Origin: Pelagibius sp. Alg239-R121
GTDB taxonomy: Bacteria > Pseudomonadota > Alphaproteobacteria > Kiloniellales > Kiloniellaceae
Assembly: GCF_947331435.1 (NCBI RefSeq)
Contig: NZ_CAMZOF010000004.1
Coordinates: 372,001 to 436,000 of the forward strand
Direction of reading: 5' to 3'
Length of the DNA: 64,000 nucleotides
Each line of letters starts with the position of its first letter. Position 1 is the stretch's first letter. Under the pieces are notes generated by a model. That model did not search any database, was not told the DNA's origin, and saw only the letters and a program-made list of their open reading frames with translations. The position numbers and the translations under genes were made by a program. Shown here piece after piece: positions 8,655 through 17,341 of the stretch.

Positions 8655-9149
8655 ATGACTGAACGCCCCGCAGATACGCTCCTGCCTGCATCCAATCCGC
8701 GCAATCTGGCGGCGATCTTTGATCGCAATGAGGTCAAGGATACCTATCGGATTTCCTATCTGGCCAACTCGCTTGTGCTGCCCGTCTATGACGATATCAA
8801 GCGGGATTTCGGTCTCAATCGCGGCGAATACCTTCTGCTGTTCTGTCTTGCGCACATGCCGGAGTTGACTGCTCAGGACGTCGCGAACATGACAGGTCGT
8901 CCGCGTAACTCCATTTCACGTGCGGTGCACCGCATGCTCTCTGAGGGTTATCTCAACCGCATTCCCGACGCCGTCGACGGCCGTCAGGCCTGGCTCACGA
9001 TTACACGGAAGGGTCGGAAGCTGCATGAGACCATCGTCAAGGGTTTCGAGGCGCGGGAGGAACAGATTCTAGGCGCGCTCGACAAAAAAGAGCGCCAGAC
9101 TCTGGACCGCATCCTGCAAAAGCTCGTTCTGCATACTGCAGGGCTGTAA
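8655..9149 (+). CDS. MarR-family transcriptional regulator
   Basis: 164 aa winged-helix regulator. ATG 8655 has GGAGA 6 bases upstream. The core shows the N-terminal dimer helix (YRISYLANSLVLPVYDDIKRDFG), the helix-turn-helix (LTAQDVANMTGRPRNSISRAVHRMLSEGYL) and the wing with DAVDGRQAWLTITRKG, where the family usually has DxRD/DRR. Divergent from the panB-like operon and followed 69 bases later by PhyH 3. The palindrome TGTTCCA-N2-TGGAACA in its promoter region, also present before the TRAP operon, fits a MarR dimer site in size and symmetry. It is the likely repressor of the island, released by the substrate or an intermediate. Confidence 0.92.
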   Translation: MTERPADTLLPASNPRNLAAIFDRNEVKDTYRISYLANSLVLPVYDDIKRDFGLNRGEYLLLFCLAHMPELTAQDVANMTGRPRNSISRAVHRMLSEGYLNRIPDAVDGRQAWLTITRKGRKLHETIVKGFEAREEQILGALDKKERQTLDRILQKLVLHTAGL

Positions 9150-9218
9150 AGTAAATGGCGTGAGGCTAATTTTTTCGCTTGAGTTGTCAGGCGCCACTTT
9201 GCGGAATAACAAAGAGCG

Positions 9219-10022
9219 ATGACCAGAAATTTTCTGTCCAAAGTTGAACTCCAGGCCTATCGGAATAAAGGCTGGATCGTACCGTCGTATCGACTTCCCG
9301 AGACACTGGTCGAAGAGATGCGCGTTGAGTATGCGGCCTTGCTGGCGCGCAATGCCCATCTCGAGAGCGACATCATGCTGGCGCCGCACCAGATCAACGG
9401 CGGATCCCAGGGTGTCATTGGCTCGGAAAAGTGGCTGGAATTCGCAACCCGGCCAGAGCTGCTGGAGATCGCCGCGCAGCTGATCGGCGAAGACATCATC
9501 CTCTGGGGCACGACGATCTTCGGCAAGCCCGCGCACAACGGCAAGGAGACGCCCTGGCACCAGGACGGGGAGTATTATCCGATCCGGCCGCTGGAAACCC
9601 TGACCATCTGGATCCCGCTGGACGATGTGACGCCGGAGAACGGTCCGATGCGGTTTATCCCGGGGTCACACCGGGCGCGCGAAGTCTTTTCTCATTCCTG
9701 GGTCGAAGGCGACAACAAAACCATCAACCTTGTTTGCGACGCCGAGCAGTTTGACGAGACCACGGCCGAGGATCTGATCCTGGAAGCCGGGCAAGTGTCA
9801 TTCCACGACGTCTATATGATCCACGGTTCCCGCGCCAACCGGACCGACAAGCGCCGTGCCGCTTTTATCGTGCGGCTCATGCCGGCGACTTCGCTTTACG
9901 ATCACGCCCTGGGCGCGGAGATCGGCAAACAGCATCCGGCGCAGGGCTACGGCGTTCGCCCGCTCTATCTGGTGCGCGGGCGGGACGTGAACGGGAACAA
10001 CAATTTCAGCATCGGGCATTGA
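9219..10022 (+). CDS. Phytanoyl-CoA dioxygenase (PhyH) family oxygenase 3
   Basis: 267 aa. The iron ligands are H114-Q-D116 (PWHQDGEYY) and H202 (MIHGSRANRT), and R213 (KRRAAFIVR) is placed for 2-oxoglutarate. The turn GPMRFIPGSH is complete, and length and motifs fit a typical functional PhyH. It follows the MarR gene by 69 bases on the same strand and is likely co-transcribed with it. No operator copy was seen in that gap. This is the third oxygenase of the island. The sequences around the HxD motif of the three differ, so separate substrates or successive oxidation steps are possible. Confidence 0.9.
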   Translation: MTRNFLSKVELQAYRNKGWIVPSYRLPETLVEEMRVEYAALLARNAHLESDIMLAPHQINGGSQGVIGSEKWLEFATRPELLEIAAQLIGEDIILWGTTIFGKPAHNGKETPWHQDGEYYPIRPLETLTIWIPLDDVTPENGPMRFIPGSHRAREVFSHSWVEGDNKTINLVCDAEQFDETTAEDLILEAGQVSFHDVYMIHGSRANRTDKRRAAFIVRLMPATSLYDHALGAEIGKQHPAQGYGVRPLYLVRGRDVNGNNNFSIGH

Positions 10023-10028
10023 AGCCCG

Positions 10029-10145
10029 ATAGAGCAAAATGCGTTTTATCGGACTCAAAATTCTCCGCCTGTCGATCAGCAATAGGCTGATCTCAGACGC
10101 GAGTTTTGAGACACTATGGTTCACAGAAACCGCATTGCGCTATAG
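10029..10145. repeat. Nested palindromic intergenic element
   Basis: The stretch after the PhyH 3 gene folds on itself in layers: GATCAGC/GCTGATC (10074-10080, 10086-10092), GACTCAAAA/TTTTGAGAC (10052-10060, 10104-10112), and an imperfect outer pair GATAGAGCAAAATGCG / CCGCATTGCGCTATAG. The build resembles RIME/REP-like palindromic elements of alphaproteobacteria. The elements at 37117 and 52536 are of similar kind but not clearly the same family. Confidence 0.5.
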
Positions 10146-10152
10146 ATAAGCA

Positions 10153-10184
10153 AAAAGGGCAACGCCTTTCGGGGTTGCCCTTTT
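10153..10184. terminator. Rho-independent terminator
   Basis: AAAAGGGCAAC (10153-10163) pairs with GTTGCCCTTTT (10174-10184): an 11-bp stem with a 10-base loop and A and T tracts on the two sides, so it can act in both directions. It closes the MarR-PhyH 3 unit on one side and the sox operon with its PEP-CTERM tail on the other. Confidence 0.85.
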
Positions 10185-10211
10185 GTCGAACCGCTTTGCG
10201 GTTTGAAAGCT

Positions 10212-10541
10212 TTAGCGCAACTTGCGGCGCGTCCAGCCGAGACCGGCAAGACCCAGGCCCAACAGTGCGAGCGTGCCGGGCTCCGCGACCGCGACCACCG
10301 GCGTGGCAACGTCGTAACTCGTCGCCTGGATCTGAATTCCGAAGAAACTGGCGCTCGAACACGCCATGCCGCCAACGCAGGTCACGGTGATGCTCGAGAA
10401 AGACAGCCCGCCGAACAATGCGGTCAGATCGTTGGTTTCGATTTGAGAGGTACTCTCAACATCAAATACTCTGACAACAGGCTCAATACTGCCATGGTGT
10501 TTCGATTGGAGAGAGCAGTTACTGCGTGACCGCAACCCCAT
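10212..10541 (-). pseudogene. PEP-CTERM protein remnant (C-terminal part only)
   Basis: The last 25 residues of this frame are a textbook PEP-CTERM sorting signal: VAEPGTLALLGLGLAGLGW followed by TRRKLR. Before it come about 80 residues of low-complexity, Ser/Thr-rich exported-type sequence. No signal peptide exists upstream: the frame runs straight into soxG, and the first usable ATG (10541) lies inside the soxG 3' end. PEP-CTERM proteins need a signal peptide, so this is best read as the 3' end of a gene joined to soxG by deletion. A 109-residue read-through product remains possible. Nothing else of an exosortase (EpsH/XrtA) system is in the window. Confidence 0.65.
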
Positions 10542-11151
10542 ATTCTTCCGCTGCGTTCTCGATCCAGCGCCAGAGATACTCCGCGAAGCTGCTTCGGACG
10601 TAGATCTCGAAGCTTGGCTTATCGGCCTCCAGGCGATGGAAAACCACCACCGCCTTGGCCATGTCGCTCTGGGCGCAACTGCCCGGGGCGAAGACGCTGT
10701 CGTGGAAATCCAGGGTGCAGCCCTTGGCCAGGGTGTCCGCCGCCGAGGCGCCGGAGGCCGCGATGCAGGTGTAGCCTTCGCCAACATCCGTGACCACGGC
10801 ATGCTGGCCGGCGAGGGCCTCACGCAGCTTGTCGGCGACGGGCGCCGTGTCCGCATCCGTGATGATCCACCACTCGTCCGGGCCGAGCCAGAGCAGGGTG
10901 ATGTCCTTGCCCGTGTTGACGCTGTTGGGCATCAACGGCGGATCTGCGCCCAGGACCGACTTGACGGCCTTTGTGAACTCTTCCGACTTGGGATTGCCGC
11001 GCAGATTGACGATGCGGCGGAACTGACGTTCTGCCATCGTTACACCAGTGTTGCCGTGTTCGGCCGCGATCCGGCTGGGCAGGGCGAGCTGCGACAGCGG
11101 GCTCTGTCTGAGATAGGCCTCAACCACGGGTCCGCTCTCCTTCCTTGTCAT
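10519..11151 (-). CDS. soxG: Sarcosine oxidase gamma subunit
   Basis: 210 aa, fourth gene of a soxBDAG operon. The gamma subunit is a GcvT-like small subunit without cofactor that helps assemble the heterotetramer. Family marks: LWLGPDEWWIIT in the middle, DVGEGYTCIAASGASAADTLAKGCTLDFH, and SFAEYLWRWIENAAEEYG at the C terminus. It starts 32 bases inside soxA, a usual overlap in these operons. Its 3' end is abutted by a foreign PEP-CTERM fragment, but the protein itself appears full length. Confidence 0.94.
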   Translation of the reverse strand: MTRKESGPVVEAYLRQSPLSQLALPSRIAAEHGNTGVTMAERQFRRIVNLRGNPKSEEFTKAVKSVLGADPPLMPNSVNTGKDITLLWLGPDEWWIITDADTAPVADKLREALAGQHAVVTDVGEGYTCIAASGASAADTLAKGCTLDFHDSVFAPGSCAQSDMAKAVVVFHRLEADKPSFEIYVRSSFAEYLWRWIENAAEEYGVAVTQ

Positions 11152-14137
11152 AGAAAACCACGCCGGTGACCGTGCAGGTCACGACCTTGCCGTCGGCCAG
11201 CGGGGCGTAAAGCTTACTGCCCATGCGCGCCCGGCCGCCCTTGATCAGGGCCATGGCGATTGAGCGGCCAACGTTCGGGCTGTGATAGCTGGAGGTCACG
11301 TGCCCAAGCATTTTCATGGGGGGCTTGTCTTCGACTTTCTCGACCAGCTGCGCGCCTTCCGGCAGCACCTGTTCGGGGACATCGGTGAGCAGGCCCACCA
11401 GCTGCTTGCGGTCATCTTTGGACATATCCGCACGGAACAGCGAGCGGCGACCGACGAAGTCCTTCTTCTTCGAGACAATCCAATCCATGCCCAGATCGAA
11501 GGGCGTAACCGAACCGTCGGTTTCCTGGCCGACGATGATAAAGCCCTTCTCGGCGCGCAGCACGTGCATGGCCTCGGTGCCGTAAGGTGTGATGCCATAC
11601 TTTTCGCCGGCGGTCATGACCGTCTGCCAAAGCGCCGCACCGTAGCTCGCGGGCACATTGATCTCGTAGGAGAGATCGCCGGTGAAGGAGATCCGGAAGA
11701 CCCGGGCAGGAATGCCTGCGGCCGTGCCTTCGCGCAGGGTCATAAAGGGGAAGGCCTCGGCGGAAAGGTCAATGTCCGTCAATTCGGCCAGAAGATTGCG
11801 GGCGTTGGGACCGGCGAGCGAGATGGTGGCGAACTGCTCGGTGACCGAAGTCAGATAGACCTCGAGTTCCGGCCATTCGGTCTGCAAGTACTCTTCCAGA
11901 TGACCCAGCACCGGCGCGGCGTTGCCGGTGGTGGTGGTCATAAGGAAGTGGTTCTCACCAAGCCGGCTGGTGACGCCGTCGTCCATCACCATGCCGTCCT
12001 CACCCAGCATCAGGCCGTAACGGCAGGCGCCGACTTTCAACTGGCTCCAGGCATTGGTGTAGATCCGGTTCAGGAATTCCGCTGCGTCTTTGCCCTGGAT
12101 GTCGATCTTGCCCAGGGTCGAAGCATCCATCACGCCAAGTGAGTCGCGGCAGGCTTTGACCTCGCGGTTGACCGCCTGATGCATATCCTCGCCGGCAATC
12201 GGGAAGTACCAGGGACGCTTCCACTGGCCGACGTCCTCGAAGGCCGCGCCGGCGTGCTCGTGCAGGGCGTGCATCGGCGTCTTGCGGACGGGGTCCAGCA
12301 GATCGCCGACGTCGCGTCCAGCGAAGACGCCGAAGGTGACCGGCGTATAGGGTGGTCGGAAAGTGGTGACTCCCACGTTGGGGATTGGACAGCCAAAGTG
12401 TCCGGCAACGATACCGATGGCATTGACATTGCTGGTCTTGCCCTGATCGGTGCCCATGCCCGTGGTGGTGTAGCGTTTGACGTGTTCGATCGAGCGGTAG
12501 CCTTCACGCAAAGCAAGATGCAGGTCGGCCGCCGTCACGTCGTTCTGAACGTCGACGAAATGCTTACCGCCATGTCCCAGGGGCTTGTCGCCAGGCACCA
12601 GCCACATCCATCGGGCAGGCAGGAAGTTCCTGTCCTCGGCTTTGGGTGGGGCCCTCTTGCGGCCCTTGGCCTTGAAACCGGTTTTCGCGGCGGTCGCGAT
12701 CCCCGCATCGTGTCCCTGAGTCAGGCAGGCGCCCAATCCGAAATTGCCCGAGCAGGCACCAGCCGTGACGGATTCCTGCGCCGGCGTGCCTGGAACAAAG
12801 CAGGCGTAGTCGTCGTCGAAGACAATCTTGCCGCGCGACTGGCTATGCAGATGGACAGTAGGGTTCCAGCCGCCGGAGACCGCGACCAGATCACAGTCGA
12901 TCTTTTCGCCGCCGCCGTAGACTTTTTCGCCGTCTTCGCTCAGCGGCGCGACAAGTACCGCTTTGACCCGCTTGTCACCTGCAGTTGCGATGACGGCGTG
13001 ATTGCCCAGGATGCGCAGACCGGCTTCGCGGGCCTGCTCGGTCATCGGCCCTTCCGGATCGCTACGCAGATCGACAATAGCCGCAACGTGGATACCGGCC
13101 TTATGCAGATCCAGCGCGGCGGCATAGGCACCGTCGTTGTTGGTAAAGATCACGGCCTTCTTGCCCGGCTTGACGCCGTAGCGGTTTACGTAGGTCCGGC
13201 AGGCGCTGGCCAGCATGATGCCCGGACGGTCGTTGTCAGAGAAGACCAGCGGGCGTTCGATCGCGCCGGTCGCCAGCAGGACCTGCTTGGCCCGCAGTTT
13301 CCAGAGGCGGTGGCGCGGCAGACTGGCGGGTTTGGCGTTTTGGGGCAGGTGATCGGTCAGGTTCTGCATCAGGCCGATGAAGTTGTGATCGAAGTAGCCG
13401 TAGCACTGAGTGCGGGTGAGAATACGCACGTTCTCCAGGCCTTCCAGTTCGGCACGAGCTCCCTCGACCCATTCAAGTGCCGGTTGACCCTGGATCTCGG
13501 CATCCGCTTCGCTAAGCAGATCGCCACCCAGGGCGTTGTCCTGCTCCGCCAGGATCACCCGCGCGCCAGCTCGACCGGCGGAGAGCGCAGCGGTGAGGCC
13601 GGAGGGCCCAGCGCCAACCACAAGCACATCACAATGGGCAAAAGTCTTGTCGTAGCTATCCGGATCCGGACCTTCGGGGGCCTTGCCCAATCCAGCGGCT
13701 TTTCGGATCGCGCTCTCATAGGTCATCCAGAAGGAGGCCGGCCACATGAAAGTCTTGTAGTAGAAGCCCGAGGGCAGAAGGCGTGAGGCGAAATTGTTCA
13801 CGATGCTGACGTCGAACTCAACGCTCGGCCAGCAGTTCTGGGAGGAGGCAACAAGGCCGTCGACCAGCTCGATCTGTGTGGCGCGCAGATTGGGATCGCT
13901 GCGTGCGCCTTCACCGACCTGAATCAGGGCGTTGGCTTCCTCGGCACCGGCGGACATGATGCCGCGCGGACGGTGGTACTTGAAGCTGCGTCCGACCAGA
14001 TGGACGCCATTGGCAATCAGGGCCGAGGCGAGGGTGTCACCCTCGAATCCCAGATAGACCTTACCGTTGAATTGGAAGGAAACGGGCTTGGAGCGGTCGA
14101 TCAGTCCGCCTTGGGTCAGACGAAAACGTGCGGGCAT
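11120..14137 (-). CDS. soxA: Sarcosine oxidase alpha subunit
   Basis: 1005 aa, the usual length. The N-terminal part (about 15-100) is the ferredoxin-like fold with GDTLASALIANG and RSFKYHRPRG. A dinucleotide-binding motif (VLVVGAGPSGLTAALSAGRAG, around 170-190) opens the NAD-binding oxidoreductase half. The C-terminal 400 residues are a GcvT-like aminomethyltransferase domain (CRYGLMLGEDGMVMDDGV, LAGPNARNLLAELT, GYEKGFIIVGQETDGS-type region) that hands the oxidised methyl group to tetrahydrofolate. With SoxB it oxidises sarcosine to glycine and yields methylene-THF and H2O2. It lies 15 bases after soxD. Confidence 0.97.
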   Translation of the reverse strand: MPARFRLTQGGLIDRSKPVSFQFNGKVYLGFEGDTLASALIANGVHLVGRSFKYHRPRGIMSAGAEEANALIQVGEGARSDPNLRATQIELVDGLVASSQNCWPSVEFDVSIVNNFASRLLPSGFYYKTFMWPASFWMTYESAIRKAAGLGKAPEGPDPDSYDKTFAHCDVLVVGAGPSGLTAALSAGRAGARVILAEQDNALGGDLLSEADAEIQGQPALEWVEGARAELEGLENVRILTRTQCYGYFDHNFIGLMQNLTDHLPQNAKPASLPRHRLWKLRAKQVLLATGAIERPLVFSDNDRPGIMLASACRTYVNRYGVKPGKKAVIFTNNDGAYAAALDLHKAGIHVAAIVDLRSDPEGPMTEQAREAGLRILGNHAVIATAGDKRVKAVLVAPLSEDGEKVYGGGEKIDCDLVAVSGGWNPTVHLHSQSRGKIVFDDDYACFVPGTPAQESVTAGACSGNFGLGACLTQGHDAGIATAAKTGFKAKGRKRAPPKAEDRNFLPARWMWLVPGDKPLGHGGKHFVDVQNDVTAADLHLALREGYRSIEHVKRYTTTGMGTDQGKTSNVNAIGIVAGHFGCPIPNVGVTTFRPPYTPVTFGVFAGRDVGDLLDPVRKTPMHALHEHAGAAFEDVGQWKRPWYFPIAGEDMHQAVNREVKACRDSLGVMDASTLGKIDIQGKDAAEFLNRIYTNAWSQLKVGACRYGLMLGEDGMVMDDGVTSRLGENHFLMTTTTGNAAPVLGHLEEYLQTEWPELEVYLTSVTEQFATISLAGPNARNLLAELTDIDLSAEAFPFMTLREGTAAGIPARVFRISFTGDLSYEINVPASYGAALWQTVMTAGEKYGITPYGTEAMHVLRAEKGFIIVGQETDGSVTPFDLGMDWIVSKKKDFVGRRSLFRADMSKDDRKQLVGLLTDVPEQVLPEGAQLVEKVEDKPPMKMLGHVTSSYHSPNVGRSIAMALIKGGRARMGSKLYAPLADGKVVTCTVTGVVFYDKEGERTRG

Positions 14138-14152
14138 GTCCGATGTCTCCGT

Positions 14153-14446
14153 TTAGACGTCATTACGCAGGTCGAGCTTGGGCGGTTTGGCGCCCGTCTC
14201 GTAGACCGCGAGGATCTGATAGGAGACTGTGTCGCGCGCGACATTGAACCAACGCCGGCAGCCGCTGGTATGAACCCAGCGCTCCAGGAACACGCCCTTG
14301 GTGTTGCTGTTCATGAAGACGTAATCACCCCACTGTTCATCCGTGAGGTTTTCGCTGTCCTTCGGACGTTCGATATGGGCTTCACCGCCGTAAGAGAACT
14401 CGGTCTCGAAACGCGGACCGCAATAGGGGCAATTGATTTCAAGCAT
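14153..14446 (-). CDS. soxD: Sarcosine oxidase delta subunit
   Basis: 97 aa. Zinc-binding subunit of heterotetrameric sarcosine oxidase; C6-x2-C9 (INCPYCG), with H59 and C63 in WVHTSGC, provides the metal ligands known for this family. The segment DEQWGDYVFMNSNTKG is diagnostic. It is 14 bases behind soxB and 15 bases before soxA in the same operon. Confidence 0.95.
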   Translation of the reverse strand: MLEINCPYCGPRFETEFSYGGEAHIERPKDSENLTDEQWGDYVFMNSNTKGVFLERWVHTSGCRRWFNVARDTVSYQILAVYETGAKPPKLDLRNDV

Positions 14447-14460
14447 GGTCTTTGTTCCCC

Positions 14461-15714
14461 CTAATGAGCAACTGCGGCGGCGCCGTGTTCGTCAACCAGA
14501 TAGCCGCTGTTAAAGCGCTCCAGTGAGAAAGCTTCATTGAGCGGGTGAGGACGGTCATTGGCGATGGTATCGGCAAAGACCCAGCCCGAACCCGGTGTGG
14601 CCTTGAAGCCGCCGGTGCCCCAGCCACAATTGATGAAAAAGCCCTCGACCGGGGTTTTGGAGATGATCGGGCTGGCGTCGGGGCAGGTGTCCACTATGCC
14701 ACCCCACTGGCGCATCATGCGCATGCGTTTCAGGCTGGGGAAGAGTTCGCAGACTGCCGCCAGGGTCTCCTCGGTGACCGGCAGGCTGCCGCGCTGCCCG
14801 TAGCCGACATATTTGTCAACGCCGGCGCCGATTACCAGTTCACCCTTGTCCGATTGACTGATGTAGGCATGGATTGCGTTGGACATGACCACTGTATCGA
14901 TCACCGGCTTGACCGGCTCGGAGACCAAAGCCTGCAGCGGATGGGAGACCAGGGGCAGACGGATCCCGGCCATCTCCGCCATGACCGAGGAATGCCCCGC
15001 CACAACGACGCCGACCTTTTTGGCTTTGATCAGACCTTTCGCGGTCTGGACCCCTACAACTTTACCATTTTCGATTTCGAAACCATGGACTGGGCACTCC
15101 TGAATGATATCGACACCCTGTTCGTCGGCCCGGCGGGCATAACCCCAGGCGACGGCGTCATGGCGGGCCGTGCCGCCGCGCCGCTGCATTGATGCCCCTA
15201 GCACCGGATAGCGGCCATTTCCGCGCAGGTCGATGATCGGAACCAGATCTTTTATCTGCTGTGGAGTCAGGAACTCGGAATCAACACCATTCAGGCGGTT
15301 GGCATTGATCCGCCGTGACAGTTCGCGCAAGTCGTGTTGATTGTGCGCCAGATTCATGACACCGCGCTGGCTGAACATCACGTTGTAGTTCAGCTCCTGG
15401 CTCATCCCTTCCCAGAGTTTGAGCGCATGTTCGTAGAGCGCTGCACTTTCATCCCAAAGGTAGTTCGAGCGCACAATGGTGGTATTCCGGCCCGTGTTTC
15501 CGCCCCCAAGCCAGCCGCGCTCAATTACCGCGACATTGTGAATTCCGTGAAGTTTTGCAAGATAATAGGCTGTTGCCAGACCATGGCCGCCACCGCCCAC
15601 AATGATCACATCGTACGAGGGTTTCGGTTCCGGGCTACGCCAGGCTTCGGGCCATTTCTCATGATAGCTCAAGGCATTGCGCATCAAGCTGAAGATCGAA
15701 TAGCGCGACTTCAT
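14461..15714 (-). CDS. soxB: Sarcosine oxidase beta subunit
   Basis: 417 aa flavoprotein, the subunit in which sarcosine is oxidised. The FAD-binding Rossmann motif [19 protein letters not shown] is at 34-52, followed by [20 protein letters not shown], which includes the conserved turn over the flavin. Near the C terminus, [18 protein letters not shown] is typical of the DAO fold closing the site. First gene of soxBDAG. The GGAG-like box upstream (AGGGG) is 13 bases from the ATG, a long spacing. The AraC-type regulator upstream and divergent is the probable activator. Confidence 0.96.
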   Translation of the reverse strand: MKSRYSIFSLMRNALSYHEKWPEAWRSPEPKPSYDVIIVGGGGHGLATAYYLAKLHGIHNVAVIERGWLGGGNTGRNTTIVRSNYLWDESAALYEHALKLWEGMSQELNYNVMFSQRGVMNLAHNQHDLRELSRRINANRLNGVDSEFLTPQQIKDLVPIIDLRGNGRYPVLGASMQRRGGTARHDAVAWGYARRADEQGVDIIQECPVHGFEIENGKVVGVQTAKGLIKAKKVGVVVAGHSSVMAEMAGIRLPLVSHPLQALVSEPVKPVIDTVVMSNAIHAYISQSDKGELVIGAGVDKYVGYGQRGSLPVTEETLAAVCELFPSLKRMRMMRQWGGIVDTCPDASPIISKTPVEGFFINCGWGTGGFKATPGSGWVFADTIANDRPHPLNEAFSLERFNSGYLVDEHGAAAVAH

Positions 15715-16151
15715 GACTGGTTTTGTCCCCTCTAGGCGGGCATCGGCCTGTTCCGCTTATAAAAACCGCGCAAAACCTGGCTGTAGGCCCATGCACACGC
15801 TCGCTTTTGTTCGCGGGTCCGCGCCGTTTTCCAATGACCGAAGAGCGTTACAGATCTTGCAGAGCTCAATGACAGATCACGTAAAGCCCGGACACATCTC
15901 TTTGAAGATCCCGCCATTTTAGTTTTCTGTTCGCGACAATAGATGATTTGTGCCAGAGTTGCCCAGTCTTCGGAAGCCGAAATTTGAATAATCGAATTTG
16001 AGCTTCGAAAGGACAGTAACTATAAGAATCCAATGCGAAGCTTTCAAAGCCAGTCACGCGGACTGGCGTTGACATTGAAGGCATAGCACTGGTCCCTGCC
16101 AAGCTTGTTGGCGTGGGTAGTCCCGGAACAGATTTTACTTTTGAGCGCCTT
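15715..16151. promoter_or_regulatory. Divergent control region of soxBDAG and the GbdR-like gene
   Basis: About 437 bases with no credible reading frame. It must hold the promoter of the sox operon (leftward) and of the regulator gene (rightward). No exact palindrome longer than about 7 bp was found, so I cannot point to the regulator's site. The AT-rich part is about 15940-16030. Confidence 0.45.
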
Positions 16152-17150
16152 ATGTTCGGCAACGCACCTCGCGAATTCCCTCTGACGACAGCTATCGTCC
16201 TGATCCCCAATTTCTCGATGATTGCTTTGACGTCCGTCGTTGAACCTATGCGCATGGCCAACCGTGTGAGCGGACATCCTCTCTACGATTGGCGGCTGAT
16301 CACGGTGGATGGTGAGCCGGTGACAGCGTCCTGCGGGATCGAGTTCCGGCCAACCGCAACATTCGACGAAGCCAGCAACCTGAATACCGTGATGGTTTGC
16401 AGCGGGATCGAGGTTTATAATTTTGCCAATAAGACCCTGGATTCCTGGCTTCGGCGTATGGACCGTAAAGGTGCGGATATCGGGGCGCTTTGCACCGGGA
16501 CACAAATTCTGGCGCGCGCGGGGCTGCTGAATGATCACCGCTGCACGATCCACTGGGAGAATCTAGCGGCTTTTTTAGAGGAATTTCCGGAAATCGAGGT
16601 CAGTACCGAGTTGTTCGAGATCGACCGCAACCGCTTTACCTGTTCCGGCGGAACGGCGGCGCTGGATATGATGCTGAACGTGATTACCCGTCAGCACGGC
16701 TACGAATTGGCCGTTCAGGTCGCCGATGTCTTCACCCACGAGCGTATCCGCGATCATCATGATCATCAGCGCATGTCGTTGCCCGCCCGCTTGGGCGTGA
16801 GGCATCCTAAGCTGTTGTCTGTAATCGCGCTGATGGAACAAAATCTGGAAGAGCCGCTGAGCAGGACTGGATTGGCACGTGAGGCAGGCCTCTCGACCCG
16901 CCAGCTGGAGCGCCTGTTTCGAAAATATCTTAATCGATCACCGGCCCGCCATTATCTTGAGCTTCGGCTGAACAAATCCCGCCTGCTCCTGCTGCAGACC
17001 AATATGTCCGTGATTGATGTGGCTCTGGCCTGTGGTTTCGTTTCCGCCTCCCACTTTTCCAAGTGTTACCGGGATTTCTTCGGCCGGACACCCCGCAAAG
17101 AGCGCGGCTTGCCGCCGCTGGCGGAGATTGAGGACACCAAGAAGGTTTGA
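16152..17150 (+). CDS. GlxA/GbdR-family AraC-type regulator
   Basis: 332 aa. The N-terminal DJ-1/PfpI-like domain (about 10-185) shows VLIPNFSMIALTSVVEPMRMANR and GALCTGTQILARAGLLN; the nucleophile-elbow Cys is present in ALCTGT, as in many regulators of this group without enzymatic function. The C-terminal AraC domain has two helix-turn-helices (LSRTGLAREAGLSTRQLERLF; VIDVALACGFVSASHFSKCYRDFFG). Start: ATG 16152 gives the normal short leader before the first strand; a GTG at 16113 adds 13 unrelated residues. Proteins like this (GbdR in Pseudomonas) respond to glycine betaine or dimethylglycine, which fits the divergent sarcosine oxidase operon. Confidence 0.88.
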   Translation: MFGNAPREFPLTTAIVLIPNFSMIALTSVVEPMRMANRVSGHPLYDWRLITVDGEPVTASCGIEFRPTATFDEASNLNTVMVCSGIEVYNFANKTLDSWLRRMDRKGADIGALCTGTQILARAGLLNDHRCTIHWENLAAFLEEFPEIEVSTELFEIDRNRFTCSGGTAALDMMLNVITRQHGYELAVQVADVFTHERIRDHHDHQRMSLPARLGVRHPKLLSVIALMEQNLEEPLSRTGLAREAGLSTRQLERLFRKYLNRSPARHYLELRLNKSRLLLLQTNMSVIDVALACGFVSASHFSKCYRDFFGRTPRKERGLPPLAEIEDTKKV

Positions 17151-17341
17151 CGGATCGACCCGCGACCACGCGGTTCACCGTCTTGGTAATGAGTGATATT
17201 TATTTACCAATTATTTTCCGGTTTCATCGGATAGTCTTACCCAGTTGAATTTTCAATCCCTGAAACACCACCTCAACTCGTGCCGCTTTCACTATTCCAG
17301 CTGCTCTATCAAATTGAATTTTAAGAGTTTTTTCGCCTACC

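Noticed and set aside
12179-13786. 535-codon plus-strand open frame
   Set aside because: Antisense to soxA, which is full length with clear domains.
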